A stretch of DNA of 64,000 nucleotides from the NCBI RefSeq assembly GCF_040253635.1, contig NZ_JBEJGX010000003.1, positions 3,472,001 to 3,536,000 on the forward strand. The letters are read 5' to 3'. Positions 18,447-27,008 of the stretch are shown here, piece after piece. The translations under genes were made by a program, and so were the position numbers. The first letter of the stretch is position 1; each line of letters opens with the position of its first letter. The notes under the pieces were generated by a model. It did no database searches. It was not told the origin of the DNA and saw only the letters and a list, made by a program, of their open reading frames with translations. This DNA is from Streptomyces sp. Edi2 (GTDB lineage Bacteria > Actinomycetota > Actinomycetes > Streptomycetales > Streptomycetaceae).

Positions 18447-19831
18447 CACGCTGAACCTTTCGACGTCGGTCGTTCGGTTGATGTGGTGGTGGACGGTGCG
18501 GTGTCCGGGGTGAACCACGGCAGCGCGGTGGAGTCGCCCGGCGTACCGGGTTCGGCCGTGGAGCCCTCGCTCGCGGTCCGGTTCCTGATGCGTGGTCCGA
18601 TGCCGGCCGCGCGCGTGCGTGCGTCCTTCGGCGTCCTTCCGGTTTTGGGCGTACGCCCGGTCTTTGGTGTCCGTCCGGTCGTCGGCGTCCATCCGCTCGT
18701 GGCCGTACGTCCTGCGCCGTGCCTGCGGGTGCCGCCCGTCCGGCGCGGGCGCACCCGGTCCACGAGCGCCATCCCGATGCGGAATACCGCCGTCGGGACC
18801 ACCACGCAGAGCAGCACCCAGAAGAGCGTCACGCCCCATGGCCTGCCGACTCCCCAGGGCTGCTCGGCCAGCACCTTGCCGCCATATTCGAGCGAGACCA
18901 GATAGTCCCCGTGTGCGCCGGCCGGCAGCTCGACCGGCAGCGTGACCTCGGCCTTCTTCCCGGCGGGTACGGTCCCCCGCCACTGCTGCTCCTCCCACTC
19001 CGTCGCGAAGACCCCGTGCGAGGTGCCGACCCGGAAGACGGGGTCCTTGGCCGCTGTCGAGCCGAGATTGCCGACCGTGAGGGTCAACCGGCGCTGCGCG
19101 GGGGCGCCGAACCAGGTCAGCAGGCCGCTGCTGCCCGCCAGCCGCGGCTGGGCGAGCACGGTCAGCCGGCCGCCGGTGCTCTCCGCGGGCAGCGGCGCCA
19201 CCGGGTGGCCCGCCACCGTGAAGGCAACATCCGCATCGGCCGCCTCACCGGTCACGGTCGCCACATGCACCACACAGGGGCAGGGCTTGGGCGGCTCGGC
19301 GACCGGGAGGCGCCTGCGGAACGCGCCATGGGCGTCGGTGGTGACCGCCCGTCCGTCGCCGTTGGCACAGGAATTGGTACCGCCGATCATGTTCTGCCCG
19401 CAGATCAGCAGCGTGAGCAGCGTCTTGGGCCGCCAGCCACCGCCGGTCACGGTGAGCGAGCCGCCCTTGCCGGCTTCCTTCCGGGAGAGGTGGACCGTGG
19501 GATGACCCTCCGCCGCGGCCCCATCCGCGGCAGTTTTCGGGACCGCAGCGTCGGCGTACGGGGCCGCAGGCGCGGCGGCGGCCGGAAGCGGGGCCGCCCC
19601 GAGCGCCAGGCAGAGGGCGAGCACGGCCACCGCCCGCCGCCCCCTCCGCCGTACGTCGCGGGCCGCGCCAGAGCCGGTATCCGTACGCGCCCCCGCCGCC
19701 GTAGGCGGGGCCGCAGCGGCAGGTGCCGCGGTATCCGTACGCGCCCCCGAAGCCGGACGCGCCGCCCTCACCCCCGCCCCCGCCCCCGTCCCTGTCCCTG
19801 TCTCCGTCCCTGTCCCCGTCCCGCCGTTCAC
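18446..19831 (-). CDS. Membrane-anchored protein with neocarzinostatin-like Ig domain
   Basis: A 461-aa protein. Residues 1 to about 60 are Gly/Thr/Ala low-complexity; an export segment follows (about 65-90, RRAVAVLALCLALGAAPLPAAAA). The outside part has an Ig-like domain similar in pattern to the neocarzinostatin family (LTVTGGGWRP, ICGQN, then a second Cys cluster), then a beta-rich domain (about 220-340). A membrane span lies near 340-365 (PWGVTLFWVLLCVVVPTAVF) and the cytoplasmic tail carries TGRTPK repeats. Start GTG 19831 overlaps the stop of the preceding gene by 4 bases; its stop overlaps the LAETG gene start. No ligand can be named. Confidence 0.75.
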   Translation of the reverse strand: MNGGTGTGTETGTGTGAGAGVRAARPASGARTDTAAPAAAAPPTAAGARTDTGSGAARDVRRRGRRAVAVLALCLALGAAPLPAAAAPAAPYADAAVPKTAADGAAAEGHPTVHLSRKEAGKGGSLTVTGGGWRPKTLLTLLICGQNMIGGTNSCANGDGRAVTTDAHGAFRRRLPVAEPPKPCPCVVHVATVTGEAADADVAFTVAGHPVAPLPAESTGGRLTVLAQPRLAGSSGLLTWFGAPAQRRLTLTVGNLGSTAAKDPVFRVGTSHGVFATEWEEQQWRGTVPAGKKAEVTLPVELPAGAHGDYLVSLEYGGKVLAEQPWGVGRPWGVTLFWVLLCVVVPTAVFRIGMALVDRVRPRRTGGTRRHGAGRTATSGWTPTTGRTPKTGRTPKTGRTPKDARTRAAGIGPRIRNRTASEGSTAEPGTPGDSTALPWFTPDTAPSTTTSTERPTSKGSA

Positions 19832-20934
19832 GATCGCGCTCCCGATCCGGTACTCGCCAACTGCCCCGCCGCGTCCGTCCTTCCGCCCTCGGACGGCCGC
19901 GCGTCCCCGGCCGTCCGAGGCACGCTCTCCGCGCGCCGTACCCCGCTCGCGCCCGTGCCGCGGCGCCGCCGGCGGAGCACCGCCAAGCCGCCCCCGCCCG
20001 CCGCCAGGAGGACCGCCGGTCCGGCCACCGCAGCCCAGGGGACCGCGGTATACGTCGCGGTGGCGGACCCGTGGGCGCCGCCGCCCGCCGTCACCGTGAG
20101 CCGTACGTCCACCGCGTCCAGACCGGGCGGGTCAGGCCACTTCTCCGTCAGATCGACGCTCCGGCCGGGCCGCAGCGCGAGCGGCAGAGTACGGGGGGCC
20201 CGCCGCAGCAGGGGGCCGAAGAGCCCGTCGGCGTGCACCGCCAGCCGTGGGGTGAGCACCGTGTTGCCGCGGTTGACCAGCGTGTACCGGATGACCGCCG
20301 CACCGCCCCGTCCACCCCGCCCGTCCACCGACACCTGCTCGACGCTCAGCGCGGACAACGCCGCCCCGGTCACCCGCAGATGGACCGGTACGTCGTCCCG
20401 CCCGCCCGCCTCGCCGCCCTTGCCCGGGCCGCCGCCCTTCGCACCACTGCCCTTGCCGACGCCCTCGCCGCTGCCCTTGTCACCGCCCGTACCGCTCCCT
20501 TTCCCGCCGCCCGGCGAGGGCCCCACGAAGGTGGCGCTCAGCGCACCGGGGTGGTCACCGGGGGCGGCATCGCGCGGCACGGTCACCGTGAACGGCACGC
20601 TCGCCCGGGTGTGCGGCGGAACCTTCACCTCCGTCGAGGCGAGCGTGAGCCACGAGCCGGGCGTGGAGCTGCCCAGCCGTACGGTGACGGTGCGGCCGGT
20701 GGGGTTGCTCAGGGACAGCCGGTCGCTCATGACGGTGCCCGGCGCGCCCTCCAGATAGAAGTACGGGCGGTCCGCTGTGCCAGGTGCGGTGCCGTCACCG
20801 GGCGCGGGCGCCACGGACGGGCCGGGTGCCGCCGGGACAGCGGTCGGCCGGGCCACGGCCGCCACGGGGCACAGCAGCACGGCGGCGGTCGCGAGGACCG
20901 CACCGCTGACCGCTGTGCGGGTACGGAAGGGCAT
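19828..20934 (-). CDS. Secreted/anchored protein with DUF916-like beta domain
   Basis: A 368-aa protein with a signal peptide (1 to about 27) and one C-terminal membrane span (about 305-325, VPWAAVAGPAVLLAAGGGGLAVL) followed by an Arg-rich tail. The first outside domain (YFYLEGAPGTVMSDRLSLSN, VPPHTRASVPFTVTVP, GDHPGALSATF) matches the general layout of DUF916 / WxL-binding domains, which bind peptidoglycan in Firmicutes surface complexes. A Gly/Lys linker (about 170-200) leads to a second beta domain. ATG 20934 has caggag upstream. The second gene of the operon, 101 bp after the LPQTG gene. Confidence 0.75.
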   Translation of the reverse strand: MPFRTRTAVSGAVLATAAVLLCPVAAVARPTAVPAAPGPSVAPAPGDGTAPGTADRPYFYLEGAPGTVMSDRLSLSNPTGRTVTVRLGSSTPGSWLTLASTEVKVPPHTRASVPFTVTVPRDAAPGDHPGALSATFVGPSPGGGKGSGTGGDKGSGEGVGKGSGAKGGGPGKGGEAGGRDDVPVHLRVTGAALSALSVEQVSVDGRGGRGGAAVIRYTLVNRGNTVLTPRLAVHADGLFGPLLRRAPRTLPLALRPGRSVDLTEKWPDPPGLDAVDVRLTVTAGGGAHGSATATYTAVPWAAVAGPAVLLAAGGGGLAVLRRRRRGTGASGVRRAESVPRTAGDARPSEGGRTDAAGQLASTGSGARS

Positions 20935-21035
20935 CGGCGGCTCCTGCTGCAAGGGGACCTCCCCGTGCCGGCCGGGCAGGGGGAGGGCGGAGAACAGCGG
21001 TGCACCACGCGGGTCCTGGCGCCCCACGCGGCGCG

Positions 21036-21779
21036 TCACACCCGCTGGTGACGGCGGGTCAGCCAGAGCGCACCGGCCGCACCGGCCAGCAGCACGGTGC
21101 CGCCGAGGGTGCCCAGCGCGAGGGCGGAGTCCGCGGGTCCGGTCTGCGGCAGCTGCCCGCCCGGGGAGCCGCCGGACGCGGCAGCGCCGGTGCTTCCCGA
21201 GGCACCGCCTGAAGCGCCGCCCGAGCCACCGCCCGAGCCGCCGGTCCCCTTCACGTCCAGGGTCAGCGAGGGCTTGGGGTGGTTGGCGGGCGTGCACGTG
21301 GTGGTGGTGCCCAGCGCCTTGATGGTGAGCGTGGCGGCGGTGAAGGTCACCTTGCCGCTGCCCTTGGGGGTGTACGTACCGCTCAAGTCACTGATCTTGA
21401 TGGGGGTGTTGGCAGGAATGGCCTGGTCATTGGGCGGCCCGGTGACCGGCACCGTACCGCTCTCCGCGCCGCCCAGCGTGATCAGCGCGCTCGGCTTCAT
21501 GGCGCCCTTGCCCAGCTCGACGGGGCTGGAGGAGACGCCCTTGCGGAAGGACATGACGAGCTTGTACGCACCACCGCCGGGCGTGCTCGTGATGTCGATG
21601 GGCGAGACCGCGCCCTTGCTGCCGATCGGCGTTTTGCACTGGTAGTTGACGTCAACGACCTCGGCATGGGCGGCCGGTGCGGTGAGCATCACCGCGGACC
21701 CCGCCGCCATCGCCACGGCCGCGGCGAGACCGGCCGCCCGGCCCGGGCGCCTGCCGTGCTGTTCGTAGAAGCGGGCCAC
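21036..21779 (-). CDS. Wall-anchored surface protein, single two-Cys domain, LPQTG motif
   Basis: A 247-aa exported protein: signal peptide to about residue 39 (AHAEVV), one two-Cys domain (about 44-180; Cys48 in YQCKTPIG, second Cys in TTTTCTP), Gly/Ser/Ala linker, and a C-terminal sorting signal LPQTG (210-214), hydrophobic stretch and RRHQRV. It resembles domain B of the LAETG protein. GTG 21779 is preferred because aagggga lies upstream. First gene of the four-gene operon. The two anchored proteins end with different sortase motifs (LPQTG and LAETG). Confidence 0.83.
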   Translation of the reverse strand: MARFYEQHGRRPGRAAGLAAAVAMAAGSAVMLTAPAAHAEVVDVNYQCKTPIGSKGAVSPIDITSTPGGGAYKLVMSFRKGVSSSPVELGKGAMKPSALITLGGAESGTVPVTGPPNDQAIPANTPIKISDLSGTYTPKGSGKVTFTAATLTIKALGTTTTCTPANHPKPSLTLDVKGTGGSGGGSGGASGGASGSTGAAASGGSPGGQLPQTGPADSALALGTLGGTVLLAGAAGALWLTRRHQRV

Positions 21780-21955
21780 CTCGGATTCCCCTTCTCCCGG
21801 TGAGCGCACCGCCGCACGTTACTGACGGCACATCAGATTGGCGGCTCAAGGTACGCCGGGGACCTTGCCGAGGGAAGGCAAAGCACAGCCCCGATCCGCC
21901 CGGGCGCCGCGCGGCGGGGAAATCCGGCCTCGGCACGCCGGTCCGGACACGACGA

Positions 21956-21979
21956 AGCGCGGGCCCTCGGGCCCGCGCT
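21956..21979 (-). terminator. Hairpin after anti-sigma gene
   Basis: Near-continuous inverted repeat agcgcgggccc / gggcccgcgct; the inner pairs must open to form a loop. It lies 37 bases past the stop of the 22016-22513 gene. Confidence 0.75.
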
Positions 21980-22015
21980 CAGCTCTTCTCTTCCTTGGCG
22001 ACGTCCGCCGGCCCT

Positions 22016-22513
22016 TCAGGACGGTGCGGCGAGCTCCGCCCAGACGGTCTTGCCCGTGCCGTCGGCGTTGCGCACCACGCCCCAGTCCAGGCAGAGGCGC
22101 TGCACGATGAACATGCCGTGACCGCCGGGGCGGCCCGGACGGTGCGGGCTGCGCGGCGCAGGCGAGCCGGTGCCGAGGTCACTGACCTCCAGGCGCAGCA
22201 CTTTGTTGGTGCAGCGCAGCCGCAGTTCCTCGGGCCCTTCGGCGTGCAGGCAGGCGTTGGTGACCAGTTCCGAGACGACGAGCAGCACATCCTCGGCCGC
22301 GGCACGCCGGTCGGCGCTCGCGGCCGGCAGCCAGCCCCAGTCGTGCAGCGCCTGCCGGGCGAAGTCGCGGCCACGCGCCACGGCCCCTCGGGTGCCCGCC
22401 AGACGCAGTCGGCGGATCTGGCCCACCGGGGCGGCAGCCGGGGCGGCGGAAGCACCCGCGCCGCCCGGCTCCGGGCCGAGATCGCCCGGCGGATACGGCC
22501 GGGTGGTGCTCAT
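22016..22513 (-). CDS. SpoIIAB/RsbW-type anti-sigma serine kinase
   Basis: A 165-aa GHKL ATPase-fold protein. After a Pro/Ala-rich lead (1 to about 32), the HATPase domain shows the N box EDVLLVVSELVTNACLHA, the G1-like SDLGTGSP and the lid region PGGHGMFIVQRLCLDWGV. Such proteins hold SigB-type sigma factors and phosphorylate STAS antagonists. The STAS gene and the sigma gene lie next to it, which supports a partner switch. Ribosome site gaggtga upstream of ATG 22513. Which sigma it holds is inferred from location. Confidence 0.88.
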   Translation of the reverse strand: MSTTRPYPPGDLGPEPGGAGASAAPAAAPVGQIRRLRLAGTRGAVARGRDFARQALHDWGWLPAASADRRAAAEDVLLVVSELVTNACLHAEGPEELRLRCTNKVLRLEVSDLGTGSPAPRSPHRPGRPGGHGMFIVQRLCLDWGVVRNADGTGKTVWAELAAPS

Positions 22514-22637
22514 CAGCGCTTCACCTCACCGATTCGCCTGTTCACGGAAAACAGATACTGACTGATTCAAGGGATTCAGATGTCTCCTGCCCGACCGGAC
22601 GGTGAGAACACCCACTTCTTGGGTACGGAAGTTGTGA

Positions 22638-22674
22638 CACGTACTACGTGCCCGGAATGCAACGTTCCGGGCAC
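22638..22674 (-). terminator. Terminator of STAS gene overlapping a 13-bp palindrome
   Basis: A 10-bp perfect stem (gtgcccggaa 22648-22657 with 22665-22674, 7-base loop) follows the STAS stop. Its far edge overlaps the perfect palindrome cacgta-c-tacgtg (22638-22650), possibly an operator for the anti-sigma gene. Confidence 0.7.
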
Positions 22675-22684
22675 CGCCGCCATG

Positions 22685-23053
22685 TCAGTCGGCCAGGGCC
22701 GCGTCGACGGAATCGTGCACCGTGAAGACTGCTTCCGCGCCGGTGATCTCGAAGACCCGGGCAACCACCGGCTGCATCCCCGCCAAATGAACCCCGCCCC
22801 CCTCGGCTTCCGCCTTCAGGCGGGCGCCGAGCAACACATTGAGGCCGGTGGAGTCCATGAACTCAAGGGGTGAGCAGTCCACCACCAGGCGTGCATATCC
22901 GTCGTCCACGCAGCCTTCGAGTGACTCACGCAACAGATCTGCGGTGTGGTGATCCAGCTCACCCGAAACCGTCACGACCGCGCTGGCGCCGTGATGGCGG
23001 ATCTCGACATGAAGCCGGCCCCGGCTTGCACTGCCGACCGTCCCGCGGTCCAT
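22685..23053 (-). CDS. STAS-domain anti-sigma factor antagonist (SpoIIAA/RsbV type)
   Basis: A 122-aa single STAS domain. The phosphorylatable serine is in the conserved loop EFMDSTGLNVLLG (Ser68), and the N-terminal strand VVTVSGELDHHTADLLRESL is typical. In its unphosphorylated form this protein binds the anti-sigma kinase and frees the sigma factor. It is transcribed separately from the kinase gene (a terminator lies between) and divergently from the sigma gene across an AT-rich stretch (23140-23175). Confidence 0.93.
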   Translation of the reverse strand: MDRGTVGSASRGRLHVEIRHHGASAVVTVSGELDHHTADLLRESLEGCVDDGYARLVVDCSPLEFMDSTGLNVLLGARLKAEAEGGGVHLAGMQPVVARVFEITGAEAVFTVHDSVDAALAD

Positions 23054-23314
23054 GCGCGCGCACCTCTCCTGCTGTCTAGACGACTGTTTGCTTACCTACT
23101 GCGCTCGTCCGAACCCTACGCCTTCCTGACGCCGCTCGGTAGCCGAACAATCCGCGTATTGCCCAATATATGGACAACGCGTACTTGCCATCTTCAGGGA
23201 AAGCCAGGTAGGCGTAGAAGCACACATCCGAAACGGCCGGCTTTGGAGGCGCCGCACACCGCAGCTTCGCGTAGAGGCATCGGCGGCCATATGCCGAGAA
23301 CGATGGAGGAGACC

Positions 23315-24253
23315 ATGTCACCCCGGCTCGACGAATTGCGCACCGACGACACCCGGCAGCCCGCATCGTCGACACCCCCGTCCGACCCGACCGGGCAGAT
23401 CCCTTCCCAGTCACTCCCCGCCGAACCCGATCTGGCGGAACTGACTGAGATCGAGGGGCTGCCCGAGATCCCGCCGTTCGACGAGGTGGGCCCGGTGGAC
23501 GCGAGGGCTCTGTCCAAGACCCTCTTCGAGCGTCTGGAGACGCTCGAGGAAGGCACCCACGAATTCGCGTACGTCCGCAACACCCTGGTCGAGCTCAACC
23601 TCGCGCTGGTGAAGTTCGCGGCCTCCCGGTTCCGCTCCCGCAGCGAGCCCATGGAGGACATCGTCCAGGTCGGCACCATCGGCCTGATCAAGGCGATCGA
23701 CCGGTTCGAGATCGGCCGTGGCGTCGAGTTCCCGACGTTCGCCATGCCGACCATCGTCGGTGAGATCAAGCGCTTCTTCCGTGACACCAGCTGGTCGGTG
23801 CGGGTACCGCGGCGTCTGCAGGAGCTGCGTCTGGACCTCGCCAAGGCGGGCGACGAACTGGCGCAGAAGCTGGACCGCGCCCCCACGGTGCACGAGCTCG
23901 CCGCACGCCTCGACATCAGCCGTGACGAGGTCGTCGAGGGCATGGCCGCGAGCAACGCGTACACCGCGAGCTCGCTGGACGCCCAGCCCGAGGAGGACGA
24001 CAACGAAGGCGCGCTGGCGGACCGCATCGGTTACGAGGACCACGGGCTCGAGGGCATCGAGTACGTGGAATCCCTCAAGCCGCTGATCGCCGAACTCCCG
24101 CCGCGCGACCGGAAGATCCTCTCGCTGCGCTTCGTCGCCAATATGACGCAGTCCGAGATCGGCGAAGAGCTGGGCATCTCCCAGATGCACGTCTCCCGTC
24201 TGCTCTCCCGCACCCTCGTGCGGCTCCGCAAGGGGCTGATGGTCGAGGAGTGA
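23315..24253 (+). CDS. SigB/SigF-type RNA polymerase sigma factor
   Basis: A 312-aa group 3 sigma factor. After an acidic N-terminal extension (about 60 aa), region 2 has LVKFAASRF, DIVQVGTIGLIKAIDRFE and FPTFAMPTIVGEIKRFFRDTSW; region 3 WSVRVPRRLQELRLDLAKA; region 4 ends with the helix-turn-helix TQSEIGEELGISQMHVSRLLSRTL. ATG 23315 has ggagga at 23305; an in-frame ATG at 23291 is less well placed. Region 4 and the RRLQEL block match stress or sporulation sigma factors. The anti-sigma kinase and antagonist nearby complete the switch. From memory, Streptomyces sigI also lies next to hut genes, so this may be SigI; unverified. Confidence 0.93.
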   Translation: MSPRLDELRTDDTRQPASSTPPSDPTGQIPSQSLPAEPDLAELTEIEGLPEIPPFDEVGPVDARALSKTLFERLETLEEGTHEFAYVRNTLVELNLALVKFAASRFRSRSEPMEDIVQVGTIGLIKAIDRFEIGRGVEFPTFAMPTIVGEIKRFFRDTSWSVRVPRRLQELRLDLAKAGDELAQKLDRAPTVHELAARLDISRDEVVEGMAASNAYTASSLDAQPEEDDNEGALADRIGYEDHGLEGIEYVESLKPLIAELPPRDRKILSLRFVANMTQSEIGEELGISQMHVSRLLSRTLVRLRKGLMVEE

Positions 24254-24303
24254 GGGACCGCGGTCCCTGCCGGTCCGCGCGACCGGCAGCCGCCCGCGCA
24301 AAG

Positions 24304-24338
24304 GAGGGCCTGCCCCGGGGTACTCGGGACAGGCCCTC
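24304..24338 (+). terminator. Terminator of sigma factor gene
   Basis: A 14-bp stem (24304-24317 with 24325-24338, one G-T pair), 50 bases past the sigma stop. Confidence 0.85.
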
Positions 24339-24396
24339 TCTTGCTGACGGGCCCTCTCGTGCCGGTGCCGGAAGCCGGCTCCTGCCGCTGACACAA

Positions 24397-24431
24397 ACCT
24401 CCGCGCCGGCTCCGTGAGCCGGCGCGGAGGT
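24397..24431 (-). terminator. Terminator of hut operon
   Basis: A 16-bp perfect stem (24397-24412 with 24416-24431) and a 3-base loop, 19 bases past the hutI stop. With the preceding hairpin it gives each of the two converging transcripts its own terminator. Confidence 0.88.
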
Positions 24432-24450
24432 CACTGCGGCCGGGCGGGCG

Positions 24451-25635
24451 TCAGACGCGCACTCCCTGGTGCCACACGGCCGAAACGAGCGGGACGCCCG
24501 GCCGGTAGGCGAGGTGGACGTGCGAGGGCGCGTCCAGGAGGGCGAGGTCGGCGCGGGCGCCGGGCGCGATCCGTCCGACGTCCGTACGGCGCAGCGCACG
24601 GGCGCCGCCCGCGGTCGCCGACCACACCGCCTCGTCGGGCGTCATCCCCATGTCGCGGACCGCCAGCGCGATGCAGAACGGCATGGAACTGGTGAAGGAC
24701 GAGCCCGGGTTGCAGTCGGTGGACAGGGCGACGGTGGCGCCGGCGTCGAGCAGCGGGCGGGCGTCGGGCCAGCGGGCGCGGGTGGAGAACTCGGCGCCCG
24801 GCAGGAGGGTGGCGACGGTGTCGGACTGCGCGAGGGCGTCGATGTCGGCCGGGCTGAGGTGGGTGCAGTGGTCGGCGGAGGCGGCGCCGAGTTCGACGGC
24901 GAGCTGGACGCCGGGGCCGTGGCCGAGCTGGTTGGCGTGCACCCGTGGCACCAGGCCCCTGGCCTTGCCCGCGGTGAGCACGGCGCGGGCCTGGTCGCCG
25001 TCGAAGGCGCCCTGCTCGCAGAAGACGTCGACCCAACGGGCGTGCGGGGCGCAGGCGTCCAGCATCGGGCCGGTCACCAGGTCGACGTAGCCGGCCGGGT
25101 CGTCGGCGTAGTCGGGGGAGACGATGTGCGCCCCGAGGAAGGTGACCTCGTCGGTGTGTTCGGCGGCGATGCGCAGCGCGCGGGCCTCGTCCTCGACGGT
25201 GAGCCCGTAGCCGGACTTGGTCTCCTGGGTGGTGGTGCCCTGGCGCAGCGCCTCGGCGAGGTAGCGGGCGACGTTGGCGTGCAGCGCCTCGTCGGTGGCG
25301 GCGCGAGTGGCGGCGACCGTGGTGCGGATGCCGCCGGCGGAGTACGGGCGGCCGGACATCCGGGCGTTGAACTCCGCGGTGCGGTCGCCGGCGAAGACCA
25401 GGTGGGAGTGGGAGTCGACGAAGCCGGGGATGCCCGCCCGGCCGTCCGCGTCGACGGCGTTGTCAGTGGCGGGTGCTTTGCTGGAAGCACCGACCCAGGC
25501 GATGCGGTCGCCGTCGATGACGACCGTGGCGTCCTGGATCAGGCCGAGGGGGCCTTCGCCGAGGGAGGGGTCGTTGGTGACGAGCTGGGAGATGTGGGTG
25601 ATGGCGGTGGTGGTCGGCGTGGAGGTCGTCGTCAT
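24451..25635 (-). CDS. hutI: Imidazolonepropionase
   Basis: Third step of histidine breakdown: hydrolysis of 4-imidazolone-5-propanoate to N-formimino-L-glutamate. It is 394 aa from ATG 25635. The amidohydrolase metal site [12 protein letters not shown] (His76, His78), the [11 protein letters not shown] and [13 protein letters not shown] substrate loops, KSGYGL, the HANQLG segment and STDCNPGSS are all present. It is the last gene of the operon, 17 bases after hutF. The frame continues upstream to 26133 but only as a shadow of hutF. Confidence 0.97.
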   Translation of the reverse strand: MTTTSTPTTTAITHISQLVTNDPSLGEGPLGLIQDATVVIDGDRIAWVGASSKAPATDNAVDADGRAGIPGFVDSHSHLVFAGDRTAEFNARMSGRPYSAGGIRTTVAATRAATDEALHANVARYLAEALRQGTTTQETKSGYGLTVEDEARALRIAAEHTDEVTFLGAHIVSPDYADDPAGYVDLVTGPMLDACAPHARWVDVFCEQGAFDGDQARAVLTAGKARGLVPRVHANQLGHGPGVQLAVELGAASADHCTHLSPADIDALAQSDTVATLLPGAEFSTRARWPDARPLLDAGATVALSTDCNPGSSFTSSMPFCIALAVRDMGMTPDEAVWSATAGGARALRRTDVGRIAPGARADLALLDAPSHVHLAYRPGVPLVSAVWHQGVRV

Positions 25636-25652
25636 CGCGGGGGTGTTCTCCT

Positions 25653-27008
25653 TCAGCCGCGTACCGCGGCGATGGACTCTGCGAGGGCGGTGGGTACGTC
25701 GGGGACAAGAGTGTGCACACCGTCCCGGACGATCTGCCGGCCGCCGACGATGGTGTGCCGTACGTCCGCAGCGGAGGCGGCGAATACGGCCGCTTCGGCG
25801 GCCAGCCGGGGCGGTGGCCCGGCAGTGCGTACGGAGTCCAGTGCGATCGTGGTGAGGTCGGCGAGCGCACCGGCCTCCAGTGCGCCGGCGTCGCCCCAGC
25901 CCAGGGCGGCATGACCGTCGGCGCTCGCGGCGCGCAGCAGGGCGGCGGCCGTCCAGTGCCCGCGGGTGCGGGTGCGCAGCCGTTCGTCGAGCTCCATGGC
26001 GCGGGCCTCTTCGAGCAGGTCGATGACGGCGTGGCTGTCGCTGCCGAGGGACAGCGGGCTGCCGCGGCCCTGGAGCCGGGCGGCCGGGCCGATGCCGTCG
26101 GCCAGGTCGCGTTCGGTGGTGGGACACATGCACACGCCCGTGCGGGAGTCGCCGAGCAGCTCGATGTCCTCGGTGGTGAGGTGGGTGGCGTGTACGGCGG
26201 TGGTGCGGCTGCCCAGCACGCCGTGGTCGGCCAGCAGCCGGGTGGGGGTGCAGCCGTGGGCCTCGCGGCAGGCGTCGTTCTCTGCGGTCTGCTCCGAGAG
26301 GTGGACGTGCAGCGGGGCCTGCCGTTCGCGGGCCCAGTCCGCGACCGTGCCGAGCTGCCCGGCGGGGACGGCGCGTACGGAGTGGATGGCGGCGCCGATA
26401 CGGGCGTGTGCGCGCTCCTTGAGCGCGTCGGCGCGCTCGGCCCAGCGCTCGGCGGTGCCGTCGCAGAACCGCAGTTGGTGGTGGTCGGGCGGGGCGCCGA
26501 AGCCGGCCGAGAGATAGGCGGTGTCCAGGAGGGTGATCCGGATACCGGCGTCGGCGGCGGCGGTGATCAGCGCCTCGCCCATCGCGTTGGGGTCGTCGTA
26601 GCGGGTGCCGCCCGGCGCGTGGTGGAGGTAGTGGAATTCGCCGACGGAGGTGATGCCGGCCAGCGCCATCTCGGCGTAGGCGGCGCGGGCCAGGGCGTAG
26701 TAGGTGTCGGGGGTGAGCCGGTCGGCGACGCTGTACATCACCTCGCGCCAGGTCCAGAAGGTGCCGGTACCGACCTGGACGATGCCGCGCAGGGCGCGGT
26801 GGAAGGCGTGCGAGTGGGCGTTGGCGAGGCCGGGGAGGGTCAGGCCGCGCAGCGTGGTGGACCCGGGCGGCGGGGTGTCCGTACCGGTGCGAACGGCGGT
26901 GATCCGGCCGTCCGCGGTGTCCACCGTCACGCCCGGCTCGGCGTGGGTGCCGAGCCAGGCGTGTTCGAGCCAGTACGTCGTCGGTGTTGCCTGCGTCGTC
27001 AGCGGCAC
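25653..27008 (-). CDS. hutF: N-formimino-L-glutamate deiminase
   Basis: Removes ammonia from formiminoglutamate to give N-formyl-L-glutamate. It is 451 aa with the amidohydrolase barrel: [13 protein letters not shown] (His65, His67), FTWREVMY-like block [36 protein letters not shown] and [14 protein letters not shown]. These are the HutF-type signatures, distinct from HutI. Start GTG 27008 overlaps the stop of the M20 gene by 10 bases. Its presence means this organism uses the two-step route through formylglutamate rather than direct HutG-type formiminoglutamase cleavage. Confidence 0.94.
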   Translation of the reverse strand: MPLTTQATPTTYWLEHAWLGTHAEPGVTVDTADGRITAVRTGTDTPPPGSTTLRGLTLPGLANAHSHAFHRALRGIVQVGTGTFWTWREVMYSVADRLTPDTYYALARAAYAEMALAGITSVGEFHYLHHAPGGTRYDDPNAMGEALITAAADAGIRITLLDTAYLSAGFGAPPDHHQLRFCDGTAERWAERADALKERAHARIGAAIHSVRAVPAGQLGTVADWARERQAPLHVHLSEQTAENDACREAHGCTPTRLLADHGVLGSRTTAVHATHLTTEDIELLGDSRTGVCMCPTTERDLADGIGPAARLQGRGSPLSLGSDSHAVIDLLEEARAMELDERLRTRTRGHWTAAALLRAASADGHAALGWGDAGALEAGALADLTTIALDSVRTAGPPPRLAAEAAVFAASAADVRHTIVGGRQIVRDGVHTLVPDVPTALAESIAAVRG

